DNA of 64,000 nt from Geomonas agri (GTDB lineage: Bacteria > Desulfobacterota > Desulfuromonadia > Geobacterales > Geobacteraceae), in NCBI RefSeq assembly GCF_020179605.1, contig NZ_JAINZO010000002.1:1721747-1785746 (forward strand), in the 5' to 3' direction. Position numbers and translations under genes: made by a program. Under the pieces are notes generated by a model. The model was given only the letters and a program-made list of their open reading frames with translations, was not told where the DNA came from and did not search any database. Below, piece by piece: positions 7,658-18,329 of this stretch (positions are counted from its first letter, which is position 1; each line of letters starts with the position of its first letter).

Positions 7658-9694
7658 TTAGAACTTAACTTCGAAGGTCGCGTAGACGTCCTGCGCGCTC
7701 TTAAGCGGCTGGAGCAGCATCAGGTCGGTGGACTTGATGTCCGAGATCTTCTGCGGTGCGCCTACCCAGTTGTTGCTCCCGGTGTACGCGAAGTCGTAGT
7801 ACTGGTAACCGATCTTGAAGAAGGCCTTGGACAGGTGCGAGGAGATCGGTTTCAGGTTGAGTTCCTGGATCAGGTACGCCTCGTAGACGTCGCCGCGGGT
7901 CCCCAGCTTGGAGGTCCACATGTCGTCGGCCGCAGGGGCGAAGGTGATCCAGTTCTTGGAACCGTGGTTGTACTCGACGCCGAACTTGGTCTTGGTCGGC
8001 TCGTAGTCGTAGCGCGCGCCGGCGTAGGCGGCCCAGCCGGTCTTGTCGGTGGGTGCCTCCTGGTTGAAGAAGGAACCGGTCATGAGACCCTGGAAGCCCG
8101 CGTTGTTGGAGACGTTGTTGTTGGGGTGGGTGACGCTCAAGCCCGCATCGGCGAAGAAGTTGAGTTTGCCCGGGCCGATGTTTTTCATGGTGCTCATGAA
8201 GCCTGCGCCGTACCAGTCGATGTCGCCCAGCGAGGTGGCCGGACCGGTGTTGCCGAAGGCGGTGTTGGACATGACCGGGAAGTCGAAGATGTTGAAGCCG
8301 CGGTTCCACTGCAGCCAGACGCGCAGCGGGTCGGTGTCGACCGGGATGAGGGCCACACCCAGCATGTCGGTGTCTCTCAGGCTGTTGCTCGGGGTCTCGA
8401 AGCCGGACTCAAAGCCGCGGCCGTAGCAGACCTTGGCGTAGGCGCCGGGGAGGGCATCGATGTCCGGCGCCCAGCCGAGGGTCATGCCGTCGAAGGCGTA
8501 GTCGACCAGCAGGGCAGGGGTGCCGCCGTTGCCCGGGCGTTCGTTGTTCAGGCGCAGGTTGCTCGGTGCGCCGTTGGTGGAGGGCCTGCGGCCGACGGAG
8601 AACCAGATCGGCTGCTCGGCGATGTTGCTCCAGGTGGCGTAGGCGCGGTCGACGTCGAGGAGGCTCGACGTGGGGACGTGCCCCAAGGTGCCATCGAAGG
8701 CGCCGACGCGGTCGGCGAAGAACGGGGTGTTGCCGTTGTTGGTGACGGCCGAGTCATCCTGCGAGCCGAAGGTCTTGTAGGCGACCAGGCGCACATTCAC
8801 GGTCACGTCCTTGGTGGCCTTGGCGTGCATGTCGATGCCGAGACGGTTAGTGTACAGGAGGTCGTTCTTAGCCTTGTAGGCCTGAGTGGTGGCCAGGTTG
8901 GAGACGTTGTTGTTCAGGGCACCGGCCTGGCCAAGGAAGGCCTGCATCAGCATCTGCTGGGCGAGTTGTTGCTGGGCAGCGGGAAGGCCGCTGAAGACGT
9001 CGCCTACCTTGGTCGTTGCCGTTGCCGCAGGGTTCATTGCCTGGACCAGACCGAGCATGTTGGGGATGCTGCCGATCTGCATGTTCATCACCGTCGGCAT
9101 TACCTTGGCCCCAAGGGTGTTCAGGATACCCTGCTGCTGCGGGGTGAGGGCGGTGTTCTGTACGGTGAAATTGCCGGAGCCCATGGCGGTGAAGATGCCG
9201 GGGAGGGCTGCAGCCATGGCCTGCGGCATGTAGCTGTTGAGGATGGTGTTGAACTGGGAAGGTGTGAACAGCGAGCCGGATTTCCCCATCATGATGAACT
9301 GGAGAGCGGTGGGGCTATTGGTCCCGTCTGCCGAACCGATCGGGGTACCTGCCACTCCGTTTGGGCCTAAAAATCCGCCGACCAGGTTGTTCATGGTGCC
9401 GATGGCGTCGGAGTGGGCCGCGACGTCGCCCCTGAGGGAGTCGACGCGGAAGCGGTAGTCGCCGCCGATGGTAAGCCACTTGCCCAGCGACTTCTCTTCG
9501 ATCCTGTCGACCTTGCGGGTCAGGTCCTCGACCTTCTTCTGGTCCGAGCCCTTCTGCTGCTCCTCGAGCTTCTGCACCTTCTTGGTCAGTTCATCGATCT
9601 TCTTCTGCATGTCCTGGTCTTCTGCCTGCGCCACGACAGGGGTAGCCAGGGCACATACCGCGGCCCCGATCAACAGTTTCTCCAGTTTTCTCAT
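7658..9694 (-). CDS. Porin-like outer-membrane protein (DUF3373-type)
   Basis: A 678-residue exported protein. The signal peptide ends VAQAE. A coiled coil with Lys/Glu heptads spans roughly residues 25-75, and a long amphipathic beta-rich region (about 80-678) ends in the terminal Phe (FEVKF) typical of outer-membrane barrels. This layout matches the DUF3373 putative channel proteins common in Geobacter. It is the first gene of a leftward cluster with a small periplasmic protein and two octahaem cytochromes, reminiscent of porin-cytochrome conduits. AAGGAG precedes the ATG. The insertion near residues 110-290, rich in Asn, Gly, Ala and Met, is unusual and may be an external loop. Barrel and location are inference; no structure was computed. 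Confidence 0.75.
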   Translation of the reverse strand: MRKLEKLLIGAAVCALATPVVAQAEDQDMQKKIDELTKKVQKLEEQQKGSDQKKVEDLTRKVDRIEEKSLGKWLTIGGDYRFRVDSLRGDVAAHSDAIGTMNNLVGGFLGPNGVAGTPIGSADGTNSPTALQFIMMGKSGSLFTPSQFNTILNSYMPQAMAAALPGIFTAMGSGNFTVQNTALTPQQQGILNTLGAKVMPTVMNMQIGSIPNMLGLVQAMNPAATATTKVGDVFSGLPAAQQQLAQQMLMQAFLGQAGALNNNVSNLATTQAYKAKNDLLYTNRLGIDMHAKATKDVTVNVRLVAYKTFGSQDDSAVTNNGNTPFFADRVGAFDGTLGHVPTSSLLDVDRAYATWSNIAEQPIWFSVGRRPSTNGAPSNLRLNNERPGNGGTPALLVDYAFDGMTLGWAPDIDALPGAYAKVCYGRGFESGFETPSNSLRDTDMLGVALIPVDTDPLRVWLQWNRGFNIFDFPVMSNTAFGNTGPATSLGDIDWYGAGFMSTMKNIGPGKLNFFADAGLSVTHPNNNVSNNAGFQGLMTGSFFNQEAPTDKTGWAAYAGARYDYEPTKTKFGVEYNHGSKNWITFAPAADDMWTSKLGTRGDVYEAYLIQELNLKPISSHLSKAFFKIGYQYYDFAYTGSNNWVGAPQKISDIKSTDLMLLQPLKSAQDVYATFEVKF

Positions 9695-10090
9695 TCACTT
9701 CTCCTTTCTGTTTCGTTGGTTTTTACACCAACCTTTGGTCGAAGGTATTTCATTGGGCTCGTCTGGTCCGGCCCTAACTCATTAAATCTGGGCGTTACTG
9801 CTGTAATCGGATTATTTACCGGTAGATTTAGAGGAAATCTGTATGTTTGGAATTTTATAATCTAAATGAGGAGCCCTAATCATTAGTAATGTTTAGTTTG
9901 GAGAGGATGTGTCGTGGCAGAAACGCACGGCCGCTTCGGGGCCGCCACGCTAACGAGATCTTATAGATCTTCGAGACGTCATATGTCAATATATTTTTTA
10001 TTGCATATAGCGCTAGGTTAATGATTTGTGTCGGCTAATGTGCGATCTTCGGGTTAGGGGAAAGAAGCGGCGCGGTCGGCTTAATAGGTG
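9695..10090. other. Divergent intergenic region with a strong hairpin
   Basis: AT-rich control region between the porin gene and miaB. A compound hairpin at 9913-9949 (CGTGGC with GCCACG outside, CGGCC with GGCCG inside) is its only clear structure. No GEMM or other recognised riboswitch signature was found on either strand. Confidence 0.5.
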
Positions 10091-10120
10091 TTGACTGCGT
10101 GCGGCCAATTTTCGTACTAT
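10091..10120 (+). promoter_or_regulatory. Sigma-70 promoter of miaB
   Basis: TTGACT, 18-base spacer, TACTAT. The predicted transcript start near 10127 lies downstream of in-frame codons at 10099 and 10123, so it favours the GTG at 10150 as the miaB start. Confidence 0.65.
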
Positions 10121-10149
10121 TCATGCATTTAAACCATCAGGATATAGAC

Positions 10150-11475
10150 GTGAATAAGGCAAAAAAGCTTTACCTGGAAACGTTCGGCTGCCAGATGAAC
10201 GTGAGCGATTCCGAGAAGATAGTGACCTTGATGAAGGGAATTGGGTACCAGCAGACCGCCGACCCGGTGGACGCGGACCTGGTCCTTTTGAACACCTGCA
10301 GCATCCGGGCGACCGCCGAGCAGCGCGTCTATGGACACCTGGGCAAGTTCAAGTCGATGAAGAAGCAAAAGCCGGGGCTGATCATCGGCGTAGGGGGCTG
10401 CGTCGCGCAGCAGGAAGGGGAGCGGCTCTTAAAGAAGGCACCCTTCGTGAACCTGGTCTTCGGCACCCATAACCTGCACCTGTTGCAGAAGATGGTCACC
10501 GGGGCCGAGCAGGGCAAGCAGAGCGTCGCCACCGATTTTCTCGATGACGAGAAGCGCTTTGACCTCTTCCCGCACGCCGAGAGCGAGGGGGGCGTCTCCC
10601 GCTTCGTCACGGTTATGCAGGGGTGCGACAACTTCTGCGCCTACTGCATCGTGCCGCACGTGCGCGGCCGCGAGATCAGCAGGAGCGCTGACAAGGTAAT
10701 CGAGGAGGTCGCCGCCCTGGCCGCCGCCGGCGTCACCGAGGTGACCCTCTTGGGGCAGAACGTCAACTCCTACGGCTTCAAGGAGCCGGGCGCACCCGAT
10801 TTCGCCGACCTGTTGCGCCTGGTGGCGCAGGTGGAGGGGGTCGAGAGGCTCCGCTTCACGACCTCGCATCCCAAGGACATCTCCCCGAGGCTGATCGCCT
10901 GCTTCGCGGAGATCGAAAAGCTCGCGCCGCACATCCACCTCCCTGCCCAGTCCGGAAGCGACGCCGTGCTGAAAAAGATGAACCGTGGTTACACCCGGGC
11001 CCAGTACCTGGACAAGGTGCGCGCGCTCAGGGACGCCTGCCCGGAGATCCAGTTCACCGGTGACATGATCGTCGGCTTCCCGGGCGAGGACGAGGCCGCC
11101 TTCGAGCAGACCATGGAGCTGATCGAGGAGGTTCAGTACGCCGACCTCTTCTCCTTCATCTACTCGGCCCGCCCCGGCACCAGGGCGGCCGAGTTCCCGG
11201 ACGAGGTAAAGAGGGCCGAGAAGCAGGCCCGCCTGGAGCGCCTGCAGGCGGCGCAGAAAAGGATCACGCTGGCGCGCAACGAGAGTTTCGTGGGACGGGT
11301 GCAGCGGGTGCTGGTGGAAGGGCCCAGCAGCACCGGGGATGCGCTCTTTGGCAGGACCGGCGGCAACCGCGCCACCGTCATGGACGGCGATCCCGTCCTG
11401 GCCGGGCGCCTGGTCAACGTGCGCATCACGCAAGGATTGCAGACTCTCCTCAAGGGAGAGATCCTCGATGTCTGA
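10150..11475 (+). CDS. miaB: tRNA-2-methylthio-N6-dimethylallyladenosine synthase
   Basis: MiaB adds a methylthio group to i6A at position 37 of tRNAs reading U-starting codons. The N-terminal UPF0004 domain holds the three cluster cysteines (FGCQMN, NTCSIR, GGCVAQ). The radical-SAM CX3CX2C motif is in GCDNFCAYC, around residues 159-166, and a C-terminal TRAM domain follows. The start is assigned to GTG 10150 (AGGA seven bases upstream), because the likely promoter overlaps the more upstream in-frame codons. That gives 441 residues, normal for the family. The next gene begins 22 bases after the stop. Confidence 0.93.
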   Translation: MNKAKKLYLETFGCQMNVSDSEKIVTLMKGIGYQQTADPVDADLVLLNTCSIRATAEQRVYGHLGKFKSMKKQKPGLIIGVGGCVAQQEGERLLKKAPFVNLVFGTHNLHLLQKMVTGAEQGKQSVATDFLDDEKRFDLFPHAESEGGVSRFVTVMQGCDNFCAYCIVPHVRGREISRSADKVIEEVAALAAAGVTEVTLLGQNVNSYGFKEPGAPDFADLLRLVAQVEGVERLRFTTSHPKDISPRLIACFAEIEKLAPHIHLPAQSGSDAVLKKMNRGYTRAQYLDKVRALRDACPEIQFTGDMIVGFPGEDEAAFEQTMELIEEVQYADLFSFIYSARPGTRAAEFPDEVKRAEKQARLERLQAAQKRITLARNESFVGRVQRVLVEGPSSTGDALFGRTGGNRATVMDGDPVLAGRLVNVRITQGLQTLLKGEILDV

Positions 11476-11497
11476 CAGCGGGAGGGACGAGGCACCC

Positions 11498-12001
11498 ATG
11501 TACGTTGAAATGAAGGTATTCGGCTTCGCCCTGGACGCCATCGCCCAGATGCCGGTCATCATACTGAAAGACGCCGAGGAGAAGCACGCCGTCCCGGTAT
11601 GGATCAATGCATCCGAATCGGTCTCCTTCGCTGCCCAGTTCGTCGGGCGCGAGATGAGCGCGCGCAACAGTCGCAAGGACGTGTTCACCACCCTCATCGA
11701 GCGGCTGGACATGACCGTCGTCGGGATCTATGTCGAGAGCCTCAACGATGGCGTCTTCACCGCCTCGGTACGCCTGAAGCCTGGGGCAGGGGAAGAGTTG
11801 CGGCTCGAGGTCCACGTCGCCGAGGCCATGCTCATGTCCCTCAAGTACCACCTCCCGGTGCAGGTGAACAACGATGTCCTGACCCGCGCCTCCAGTCTCG
11901 ACATGAACGAGGAAGGCTTCGCCCAGGAGAACAACGCCCGCCGCTTCGTCGACTTCCTCGACCACATGGACCCCGCTGCCATGGGCAAGTACCCGATGTG
12001 A
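11498..12001 (+). CDS. Bifunctional nuclease family protein (DUF151)
   Basis: A 167-residue DUF151 protein, recognisable by the opening MYVEMKVFGFALD and by PVWINASES. Founders of the family show DNase and RNase activity in plants; the bacterial role is not settled. The ATG at 11498 follows GGAGGGACGAGG; an ATG 30 bases earlier overlaps the miaB stop and has no better site. It probably shares the miaB transcript and ends before an intrinsic terminator. No metal-ligand set can be named with confidence from sequence alone. Confidence 0.85.
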   Translation: MYVEMKVFGFALDAIAQMPVIILKDAEEKHAVPVWINASESVSFAAQFVGREMSARNSRKDVFTTLIERLDMTVVGIYVESLNDGVFTASVRLKPGAGEELRLEVHVAEAMLMSLKYHLPVQVNNDVLTRASSLDMNEEGFAQENNARRFVDFLDHMDPAAMGKYPM

Positions 12002-12042
12002 GCGGCCTCGCCACGCTACGGCATATTGAAAAAAGAAATCAT

Positions 12043-12077
12043 AAAGGGTAGGGTGAGAATGGGCTCTGCCCTTTTTT
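12043..12077 (+). terminator. Terminator of the miaB operon
   Basis: AAAGGGTA pairs with TGCCCTTT (one G-T pair) across a 16-base loop, continuing into a T-run. Confidence 0.65.
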
Positions 12078-12110
12078 AATCTTCAAGCATAATCTTCCGG
12101 AGGTTCCGAC

Positions 12111-13181
12111 ATGCGCGACGCATCCTTTGCATTTCTGCAGCAGCTTCTGGCCGCGCCCAGCCCCTCGGGCTACGAGCAGCCGGCCCAGCGGGTATTCCGC
12201 TCCTATATAGAACCCTTCTGCCAGGTGGCCACCGACGTCATGGGCAACGTCTTCGGGATGATCCAGGGCGAAGGGAGCAACCGGCCCCGCGTCATGGTGG
12301 TCGGCCACTCCGACGAGATCGGCCTGCAGGTGCGTTACCTGGACGACAACGGCTTCATCTACTTCTCCGCCATCGGCGGCGTCGATCCGCACATCACTCC
12401 GGGCATGCGGGTGCACGTGCACACCTCCCGCGGCAGGTTAAACGGCGTCATCGGCAAGCGCCCCATTCACCTGATCGAGCCCAAGGAGCGCGACACGGTG
12501 ATCAAGCTCGACGCCCAGTACATCGACATCGGCGCCGCCAGCAAGAAAGAGGCGCAGGAGTGGGTGCGCGTGGGCGATCCCATCACCTTCGCCAGCAGCC
12601 TTGAGAGCCTCTTCGGCGACCGGGTCAGCTCGCGCGGCCTGGACGACAAGGCGGGGAGCTTCGTGGTGGCCGAGGTGCTGCGCCGCGTCTCCGAACTGCC
12701 GTCGAAACTCCCGGTCGACCTCTACGGCGTCTCCTCGGTGCAGGAGGAGGTCGGGCTCAGGGGAGGCTCCACCAGTTCCTACTCGGTGAACCCCGACGTC
12801 GGCATCTGCGTCGAGGTCGACTTCGCCACCGACCAGCCCGATGTGGATAAGAAACACAACGGCGAAGTGGGGCTGGGCAAAGGCCCGATCCTGCCGCGCG
12901 GCCCCAACATCAACCCGGTGCTCTTCGATCTCCTCTCCGACACCGCAACGCAAAACAACATCGCCGTGCAGTACACCGGTATCGCGCGCGCCACCGGCAC
13001 CGACGCCAACGTCATGCAGATCTCCCGCGGCGGCGTCGCCACGGCCTTGGTCAAGCTGCCGCTGCGCTACATGCACACCCCGGTGGAGACCATGTCGCTG
13101 TCCGACCTGGACCACGCGGTGGAACTGATCGTCGCCTCTCTGGGCCGCATGGGGAGCAAGGACGCCTTCATCCCGATGTAA
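12111..13181 (+). CDS. M42 family metallopeptidase (glutamyl/tetrahedral aminopeptidase)
   Basis: Cytosolic dinuclear-metal aminopeptidase of family M42, usually a large dodecameric shell that trims peptides. The metal and catalytic residues are visible in order: GHSDEIG near residue 66, GLDDKAG near 177, the glutamate pair in VQEEVG near 212, EVDFATD, and the final histidine in MHTP near 322. The 356-residue length is typical. CGGAGG lies just upstream of the ATG. Family members were once annotated as endoglucanases; the metal-site pattern argues for peptidase. It is monocistronic. Confidence 0.92.
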   Translation: MRDASFAFLQQLLAAPSPSGYEQPAQRVFRSYIEPFCQVATDVMGNVFGMIQGEGSNRPRVMVVGHSDEIGLQVRYLDDNGFIYFSAIGGVDPHITPGMRVHVHTSRGRLNGVIGKRPIHLIEPKERDTVIKLDAQYIDIGAASKKEAQEWVRVGDPITFASSLESLFGDRVSSRGLDDKAGSFVVAEVLRRVSELPSKLPVDLYGVSSVQEEVGLRGGSTSSYSVNPDVGICVEVDFATDQPDVDKKHNGEVGLGKGPILPRGPNINPVLFDLLSDTATQNNIAVQYTGIARATGTDANVMQISRGGVATALVKLPLRYMHTPVETMSLSDLDHAVELIVASLGRMGSKDAFIPM

Positions 13182-13184
13182 CCG

Positions 13185-13220
13185 AAACGCCCCCTCCCGC
13201 CCGGTCCGGAGGGGGCGTTT
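13185..13220 (+). terminator. Terminator after the M42 peptidase
   Basis: Thirteen-base stem AAACGCCCCCTCC / GGAGGGGGCGTTT. Confidence 0.85.
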
Positions 13221-13308
13221 TCCTTATCCCATTAGCCGAAGTTGTGTAGACGCTAAGGATGGGAAATCGTATAGGTTTTTTCTCTGTCATTAGCCTAATT
13301 TTAGTTGA

Positions 13309-14847
<1,539 letters not shown>

Positions 14848-14851
14848 ATCG

Positions 14852-14933
14852 CTCACGCAGAGCCGCAAAGACGCAAAGAAAGCAAGACCTGGTTTTGCAT
14901 TCTTTGCGCCTTCGCGTCTTGGCGTGACAGCCT
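14852..14933. repeat. Intergenic repeat family B, paired arms
   Basis: TCACGCAGAGCCGCAAAGAC on the left and a near inverse copy ending TCTTGGCGTGACA on the right, able to form a long hairpin between guaB and guaA. Related arms occur at 37767-37857, 40527-40562 and 40783-40815. Confidence 0.75.
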
Positions 14934-14964
14934 TCTGATTTTCTAAAATAAGGAATCGAACCCA

Positions 14965-16515
14965 ATGACCGTAGATATCCACTCAGAAAAGGTGCTGATC
15001 CTCGACTTCGGCTCCCAGGTGACCCAGCTCATCGCGCGCCGGGTGAGGGAGCAGAGCGTCTACTGCGAAATCCACCCCTACAACATGGCGCTCGAGAAGA
15101 TCAAGGCCTTCGCACCGAAGGGGATCATCCTCTCCGGCGGCCCCTCCAGCGTCTACGACAAGGACGCCCCGCACTCCGACCTCGGCATCTACGACCTCGG
15201 CATCCCGGTCCTGGGCATCTGCTACGGCATGCAGCTCATGACCCAGCAGCTGGGCGGGCGCGTCGAGCGCTGCGACAAGCGCGAGTTCGGCCGCGCCACC
15301 CTGGTGCTGGACGGCGCGAGCGAGATTTTCGCGGGCTTCGAGGGGGGCGCCGAAGTCTGGATGTCCCACGGCGACCGCATCGAGCAGATGCCGGCCGGCT
15401 TCAAGCTGATGGCCCACACCACCGGATGCCCGGTGGCCGCCATGAAGGACGAGAAGAAGAACTTCTACGGCGTACAGTTTCACCCCGAAGTGGTGCACAC
15501 CCCGCGCGGCGACGAGATGCTGGGCAACTTCCTGTTCAACGTCTGCGGCTCCAAGCCGACCTGGACCATGGCCAACTTCATCGAGACCGAGATCGAAGAC
15601 ATCCGCAAAAAGGTCGGCACCGGCAAGGTCCTGTGCGCCCTCTCCGGCGGGGTCGACTCCTCCGTCGTCGCCGTCCTGATCCACAAGGCGATCGGCGACC
15701 AGCTCCAGTGCGTCTTCGTGAACAACGGCCTGCTTCGTAAGGGCGAGGCCGAGAAGGTGGTGAACCTCTTCACCAAGCACTTCAAGATCAACCTCGACTA
15801 CGTCGACGCCACCGACCGCTTCCTCAACATGCTCGACGGCGTCTCCGACCCCGAGCAGAAGCGCAAGATCATCGGCAACGAGTTCATCTACCTCTTCGAG
15901 GAAGAGGCCAAGAAGCTGGGCCAGGTCGACTACCTGGCGCAGGGGACCCTCTACCCCGACGTGATCGAGTCCGTTTCTACCAAGGGCCCCTCCGCGGTCA
16001 TCAAGAGCCACCACAACGTGGGCGGCCTCCCCGAGAAGATGAACCTGAAGCTCCTCGAGCCGGTGCGCGAGCTCTTCAAGGACGAGGTACGACTTCTGGG
16101 CAAGGAACTGGGCATGCCCGACGAGGTGGTCTACCGCCAGCCCTTCCCGGGCCCGGGTCTCGCCATCCGCTGCATCGGCGAACTCTCCGTGGAGAAACTC
16201 GACATCCTGCGCGAGGCCGACGCCATCGTCATCGAGGAAATCCGCAAGGCTGGGTTATATCGCGACATCTGGCAGTCCTTTGCCGTGCTGCTGCCGGTGA
16301 AAACCGTCGGCGTCATGGGGGATGCCCGCACCTACGAGTGGACCGTCGCCCTGCGCGCGGTGAACTCCCTGGACGGCATGACCGCCGACTGGGTCAAGCT
16401 CCCCTACGAGCTTTTGGGGAGCATATCCTCGCGGATTATCAACGAAGTCAAGGGTGTCAACCGCGTGGTGTACGACATCAGCCAGAAGCCTCCCGCAACC
16501 ATCGAGTGGGAATAA
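14965..16515 (+). CDS. guaA: GMP synthase (glutamine-hydrolysing)
   Basis: Converts XMP to GMP using glutamine and ATP. The N-terminal class I amidotransferase domain has its nucleophile in GICYGMQ (near residue 86) and the His/Glu of the triad in FHPEV. The ATP pyrophosphatase domain carries the PP-loop SGGVDSS near residue 228. The C-terminal dimerisation domain ends IEWE as usual. The 516-residue length is typical. It follows guaB directly, completing the GMP branch. Confidence 0.98.
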   Translation: MTVDIHSEKVLILDFGSQVTQLIARRVREQSVYCEIHPYNMALEKIKAFAPKGIILSGGPSSVYDKDAPHSDLGIYDLGIPVLGICYGMQLMTQQLGGRVERCDKREFGRATLVLDGASEIFAGFEGGAEVWMSHGDRIEQMPAGFKLMAHTTGCPVAAMKDEKKNFYGVQFHPEVVHTPRGDEMLGNFLFNVCGSKPTWTMANFIETEIEDIRKKVGTGKVLCALSGGVDSSVVAVLIHKAIGDQLQCVFVNNGLLRKGEAEKVVNLFTKHFKINLDYVDATDRFLNMLDGVSDPEQKRKIIGNEFIYLFEEEAKKLGQVDYLAQGTLYPDVIESVSTKGPSAVIKSHHNVGGLPEKMNLKLLEPVRELFKDEVRLLGKELGMPDEVVYRQPFPGPGLAIRCIGELSVEKLDILREADAIVIEEIRKAGLYRDIWQSFAVLLPVKTVGVMGDARTYEWTVALRAVNSLDGMTADWVKLPYELLGSISSRIINEVKGVNRVVYDISQKPPATIEWE

Positions 16516-16558
16516 TCCCCGCGCCTCATCTGTAGAGGTTCGTTTATTGCACCAACAC

Positions 16559-16599
16559 ACCGCGGTGACCGGCCCAGCAGCCGGTTGCCGCGGTTCTTT
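16559..16599 (+). terminator. Terminator after guaA
   Basis: Fourteen-base imperfect stem (CCGCGGTGACCGGC with GCCGGTTGCCGCGG, two mismatches) followed by TTCTTT, just before gph. Confidence 0.6.
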
Positions 16600-16617
16600 C
16601 GTATCTGGAGAGTGACA

Positions 16618-17280
16618 ATGGATTGCATCCGGCTGCTCATCTTCGACCTGGACGGCACGCTGATCGATTCGCTGCCCGACCTGACCGATGCCACCAACCT
16701 GATCCGGGGCAAGTTCGGGCTGCCGCAAATCGGTATTCCGGACGTGCGCAAATTGGTGGGGCAGGGGGCGCGCAATCTGGTGGAGCGGGCGCTTCCCGGC
16801 GTGGCCGAGCCCGAGGTAGAGCGGGCGCTGGAAGACTTTCTCGCCTACAACCTGGCGCACATAGCCGACAAGACCCGTCCCTATCCCGGCGTGGCCGAGA
16901 CCCTGGGCGAACTGGGCGGGCTGGGCATCCCGATGGTGGTCTTGTCCAACAAGAACGTTGCCCTGTGCCGGGAAGTGCTGGCGAAGCTCGGGCTGGAGCG
17001 GCATTTCACCGACATCTTCGGTGCCGACTCCTTCCCGTATCGGAAACCCTCCCCGGAGCCCGTGCTCGCCGTGCTGAACGAATTCGGCATCGCTGCGAGG
17101 CAGTGCGTCATGGTCGGTGACAGCGTCAACGACATCGCCGCCGGGGGCGGTGCCGGGGTGTGGACCGTCGGTTGCAGCTACGGTTACGGCGACCAGAGCG
17201 AGTTGGATGCTGCAACCTACCGGGTCAGCGAGTTTCCGGGGCTGCTGCAGCTACCCTTTGTAAGAAAAATCGACGAGTGA
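16618..17280 (+). CDS. gph: HAD hydrolase, phosphoglycolate phosphatase-like
   Basis: Haloacid dehalogenase-fold phosphatase of 220 residues. Motif I FDLDGTLIDS (nucleophile Asp10, acid/base Asp12), motif II in VVLSNKN near residue 109, and motif IV in GDSVNDI near residue 164 are present, with a helical cap between. This is the Gph/PGP subfamily, which removes phosphate from 2-phosphoglycolate produced by DNA repair; the precise substrate cannot be fixed by sequence. The ATG at 16618 has GGAGAG upstream; an in-frame codon 33 bases earlier falls at the end of the terminator region. Confidence 0.85.
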   Translation: MDCIRLLIFDLDGTLIDSLPDLTDATNLIRGKFGLPQIGIPDVRKLVGQGARNLVERALPGVAEPEVERALEDFLAYNLAHIADKTRPYPGVAETLGELGGLGIPMVVLSNKNVALCREVLAKLGLERHFTDIFGADSFPYRKPSPEPVLAVLNEFGIAARQCVMVGDSVNDIAAGGGAGVWTVGCSYGYGDQSELDAATYRVSEFPGLLQLPFVRKIDE

Positions 17281-17291
17281 TGAAAAAAAGC

Positions 17292-17318
17292 TAAAGTTAT
17301 TGCCGAGGGTGTCGAAAC
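17292..17318 (+). promoter_or_regulatory. Candidate sigma-28 (FliA) promoter of flgM
   Basis: TAAA, a spacer of exactly 15 bases, then GTCGAAAC, compared with the sigma-28 consensus TAAA-N15-GCCGATAA. It lies about 45 bases before the flgM start, and flgM is a classical sigma-28 target. Confidence 0.55.
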
Positions 17319-17362
17319 GGTACTAAACCTAATCCTACCTAACCTACTGGGGGCGAAATCAG

Positions 17363-17653
17363 ATGAAAGTAGAAGACCTCAATTCCAACCCGGCCGTTTC
17401 CCATCTTGCCGTCGTACGTAACGACAAACCCGATACCGGCGAAGTGCAAGTGGAAGCAGCCAAGCAGCAGGCGGCCGCCGACAAAGTCGAGCTGTCCAGC
17501 TACATGCCCGTGGTCCCCACCTCCAAGCAGAGGCGGGATGATATTCGGGTGGATCGGGTCGAGGAGTTACGTACGCAGATCAAGAGTGGCAACTATGAGG
17601 TGTCCAGCAAAGATCTGGCCGAGAAGATGCTGTCCAAGCTCGTGGTGAAGTAG
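17363..17653 (+). CDS. flgM: Anti-sigma-28 factor FlgM
   Basis: A 96-residue protein. The N-terminal two thirds are hydrophilic and likely disordered. The C-terminal part, with RVDRVEELRTQIKSGNYEVS and a final helix LAEKMLSKLV, matches the sigma-28 binding region of FlgM. FlgM holds FliA inactive until the flagellar hook is finished and it is exported. No flagellar genes lie nearby, so this is a stand-alone copy, next to a tRNA gene. A candidate FliA promoter precedes it. Confidence 0.85.
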   Translation: MKVEDLNSNPAVSHLAVVRNDKPDTGEVQVEAAKQQAAADKVELSSYMPVVPTSKQRRDDIRVDRVEELRTQIKSGNYEVSSKDLAEKMLSKLVVK

Positions 17654-17682
17654 ACAAGACACCCTCTAAACCAACAAAACCA

Positions 17683-17711
17683 TTGACAGCTCCCGCCAAA
17701 TGCGGTAAAAG
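17683..17711 (+). promoter_or_regulatory. Promoter of tRNA-Gly
   Basis: TTGACA, 17-base spacer, TAAAAG, ending 14 bases before the mature tRNA. Confidence 0.75.
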
Positions 17712-17725
17712 TTTTCTTCCACCAA

Positions 17726-17800
<75 letters not shown>

Positions 17801-17810
17801 AAAGAAACCA

Positions 17811-17843
17811 AAAAGGCGTAGCCACCAGGCTGCGCCTTTTTTC
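17811..17843 (+). terminator. Terminator after tRNA-Gly
   Basis: AAAAAGGCG-TAGCC pairs with GGCTG-CGCCTTTTT over a four-base loop, ending in T6. Confidence 0.9.
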
Positions 17844-17884
17844 TTGTCCTTACGGATGCCACTCGTTTATCTGGTGATCACTCC

Positions 17885-18319
17885 TCAATCGGAGCCATCT
17901 TCTAGGTAGCCCCGGGTAAAAACCCATATTCCAACTACTTTCTGGAAATAGAAAAGCTCAACTGACAGGCTATCTGGCACCTGCAGGTCTTTAGAGCTTA
18001 AATTCCTCTTTTCCTTTATCACTTCAAGCATCGTTCTCGAAATGACTTTGCCGTCCTTCAAGAACGAGACTTCTTGATTGAGCAGACGTTTAAGTACTCT
18101 CGCAAAGTCCTGCCTGCCATAGTACATTACAGGGTCACTGTCATCGGGGCCGCGCACCCACAGCGGCAACTTTGTCATCGCTGCCACACGGTCACTGTCT
18201 CCGCTCAATACTGCCTGCCTGAATCTGCTCCAGAAATCTTGAGCATCGCTCTTCGCCTCTACGCTTGTCACAACGGTAAGCGTAACAAAAAAGGCCATGG
18301 TCACTACACATCTAAGCAT
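17885..18319 (-). CDS. Small exported protein paired with a peptidoglycan amidase-like gene
   Basis: A 144-residue protein of no family known to me. A signal peptide spans about residues 1-25 (ending VEAKS). The start at 18319 has AGGAGG upstream, and the gene begins 11 bases after the stop of the amidase-like gene on the same strand, so they form an operon. The mature part has a conserved-looking GRQDFARVL segment and repeated basic/hydrophobic helices, and ends EDGSD. Periplasmic export directly downstream of a cell-wall hydrolase is the layout of effector-immunity pairs; that is inference. Confidence 0.7.
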   Translation of the reverse strand: MLRCVVTMAFFVTLTVVTSVEAKSDAQDFWSRFRQAVLSGDSDRVAAMTKLPLWVRGPDDSDPVMYYGRQDFARVLKRLLNQEVSFLKDGKVISRTMLEVIKEKRNLSSKDLQVPDSLSVELFYFQKVVGIWVFTRGYLEDGSD

Positions 18320-18329
18320 CGTATACCTC

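Noticed and set aside
3860..9370. Very long open frames on the plus strand opposite the cytochrome and porin genes
   Set aside because: They mirror the third-codon-position GC of real minus-strand genes, lack ribosome sites and read as Val/Leu/Gly/His-rich nonsense.
9695..9960. GEMM riboswitch ahead of the porin gene
   Set aside because: The minus strand shows a G/C-rich hairpin but none of the GEMM consensus blocks.
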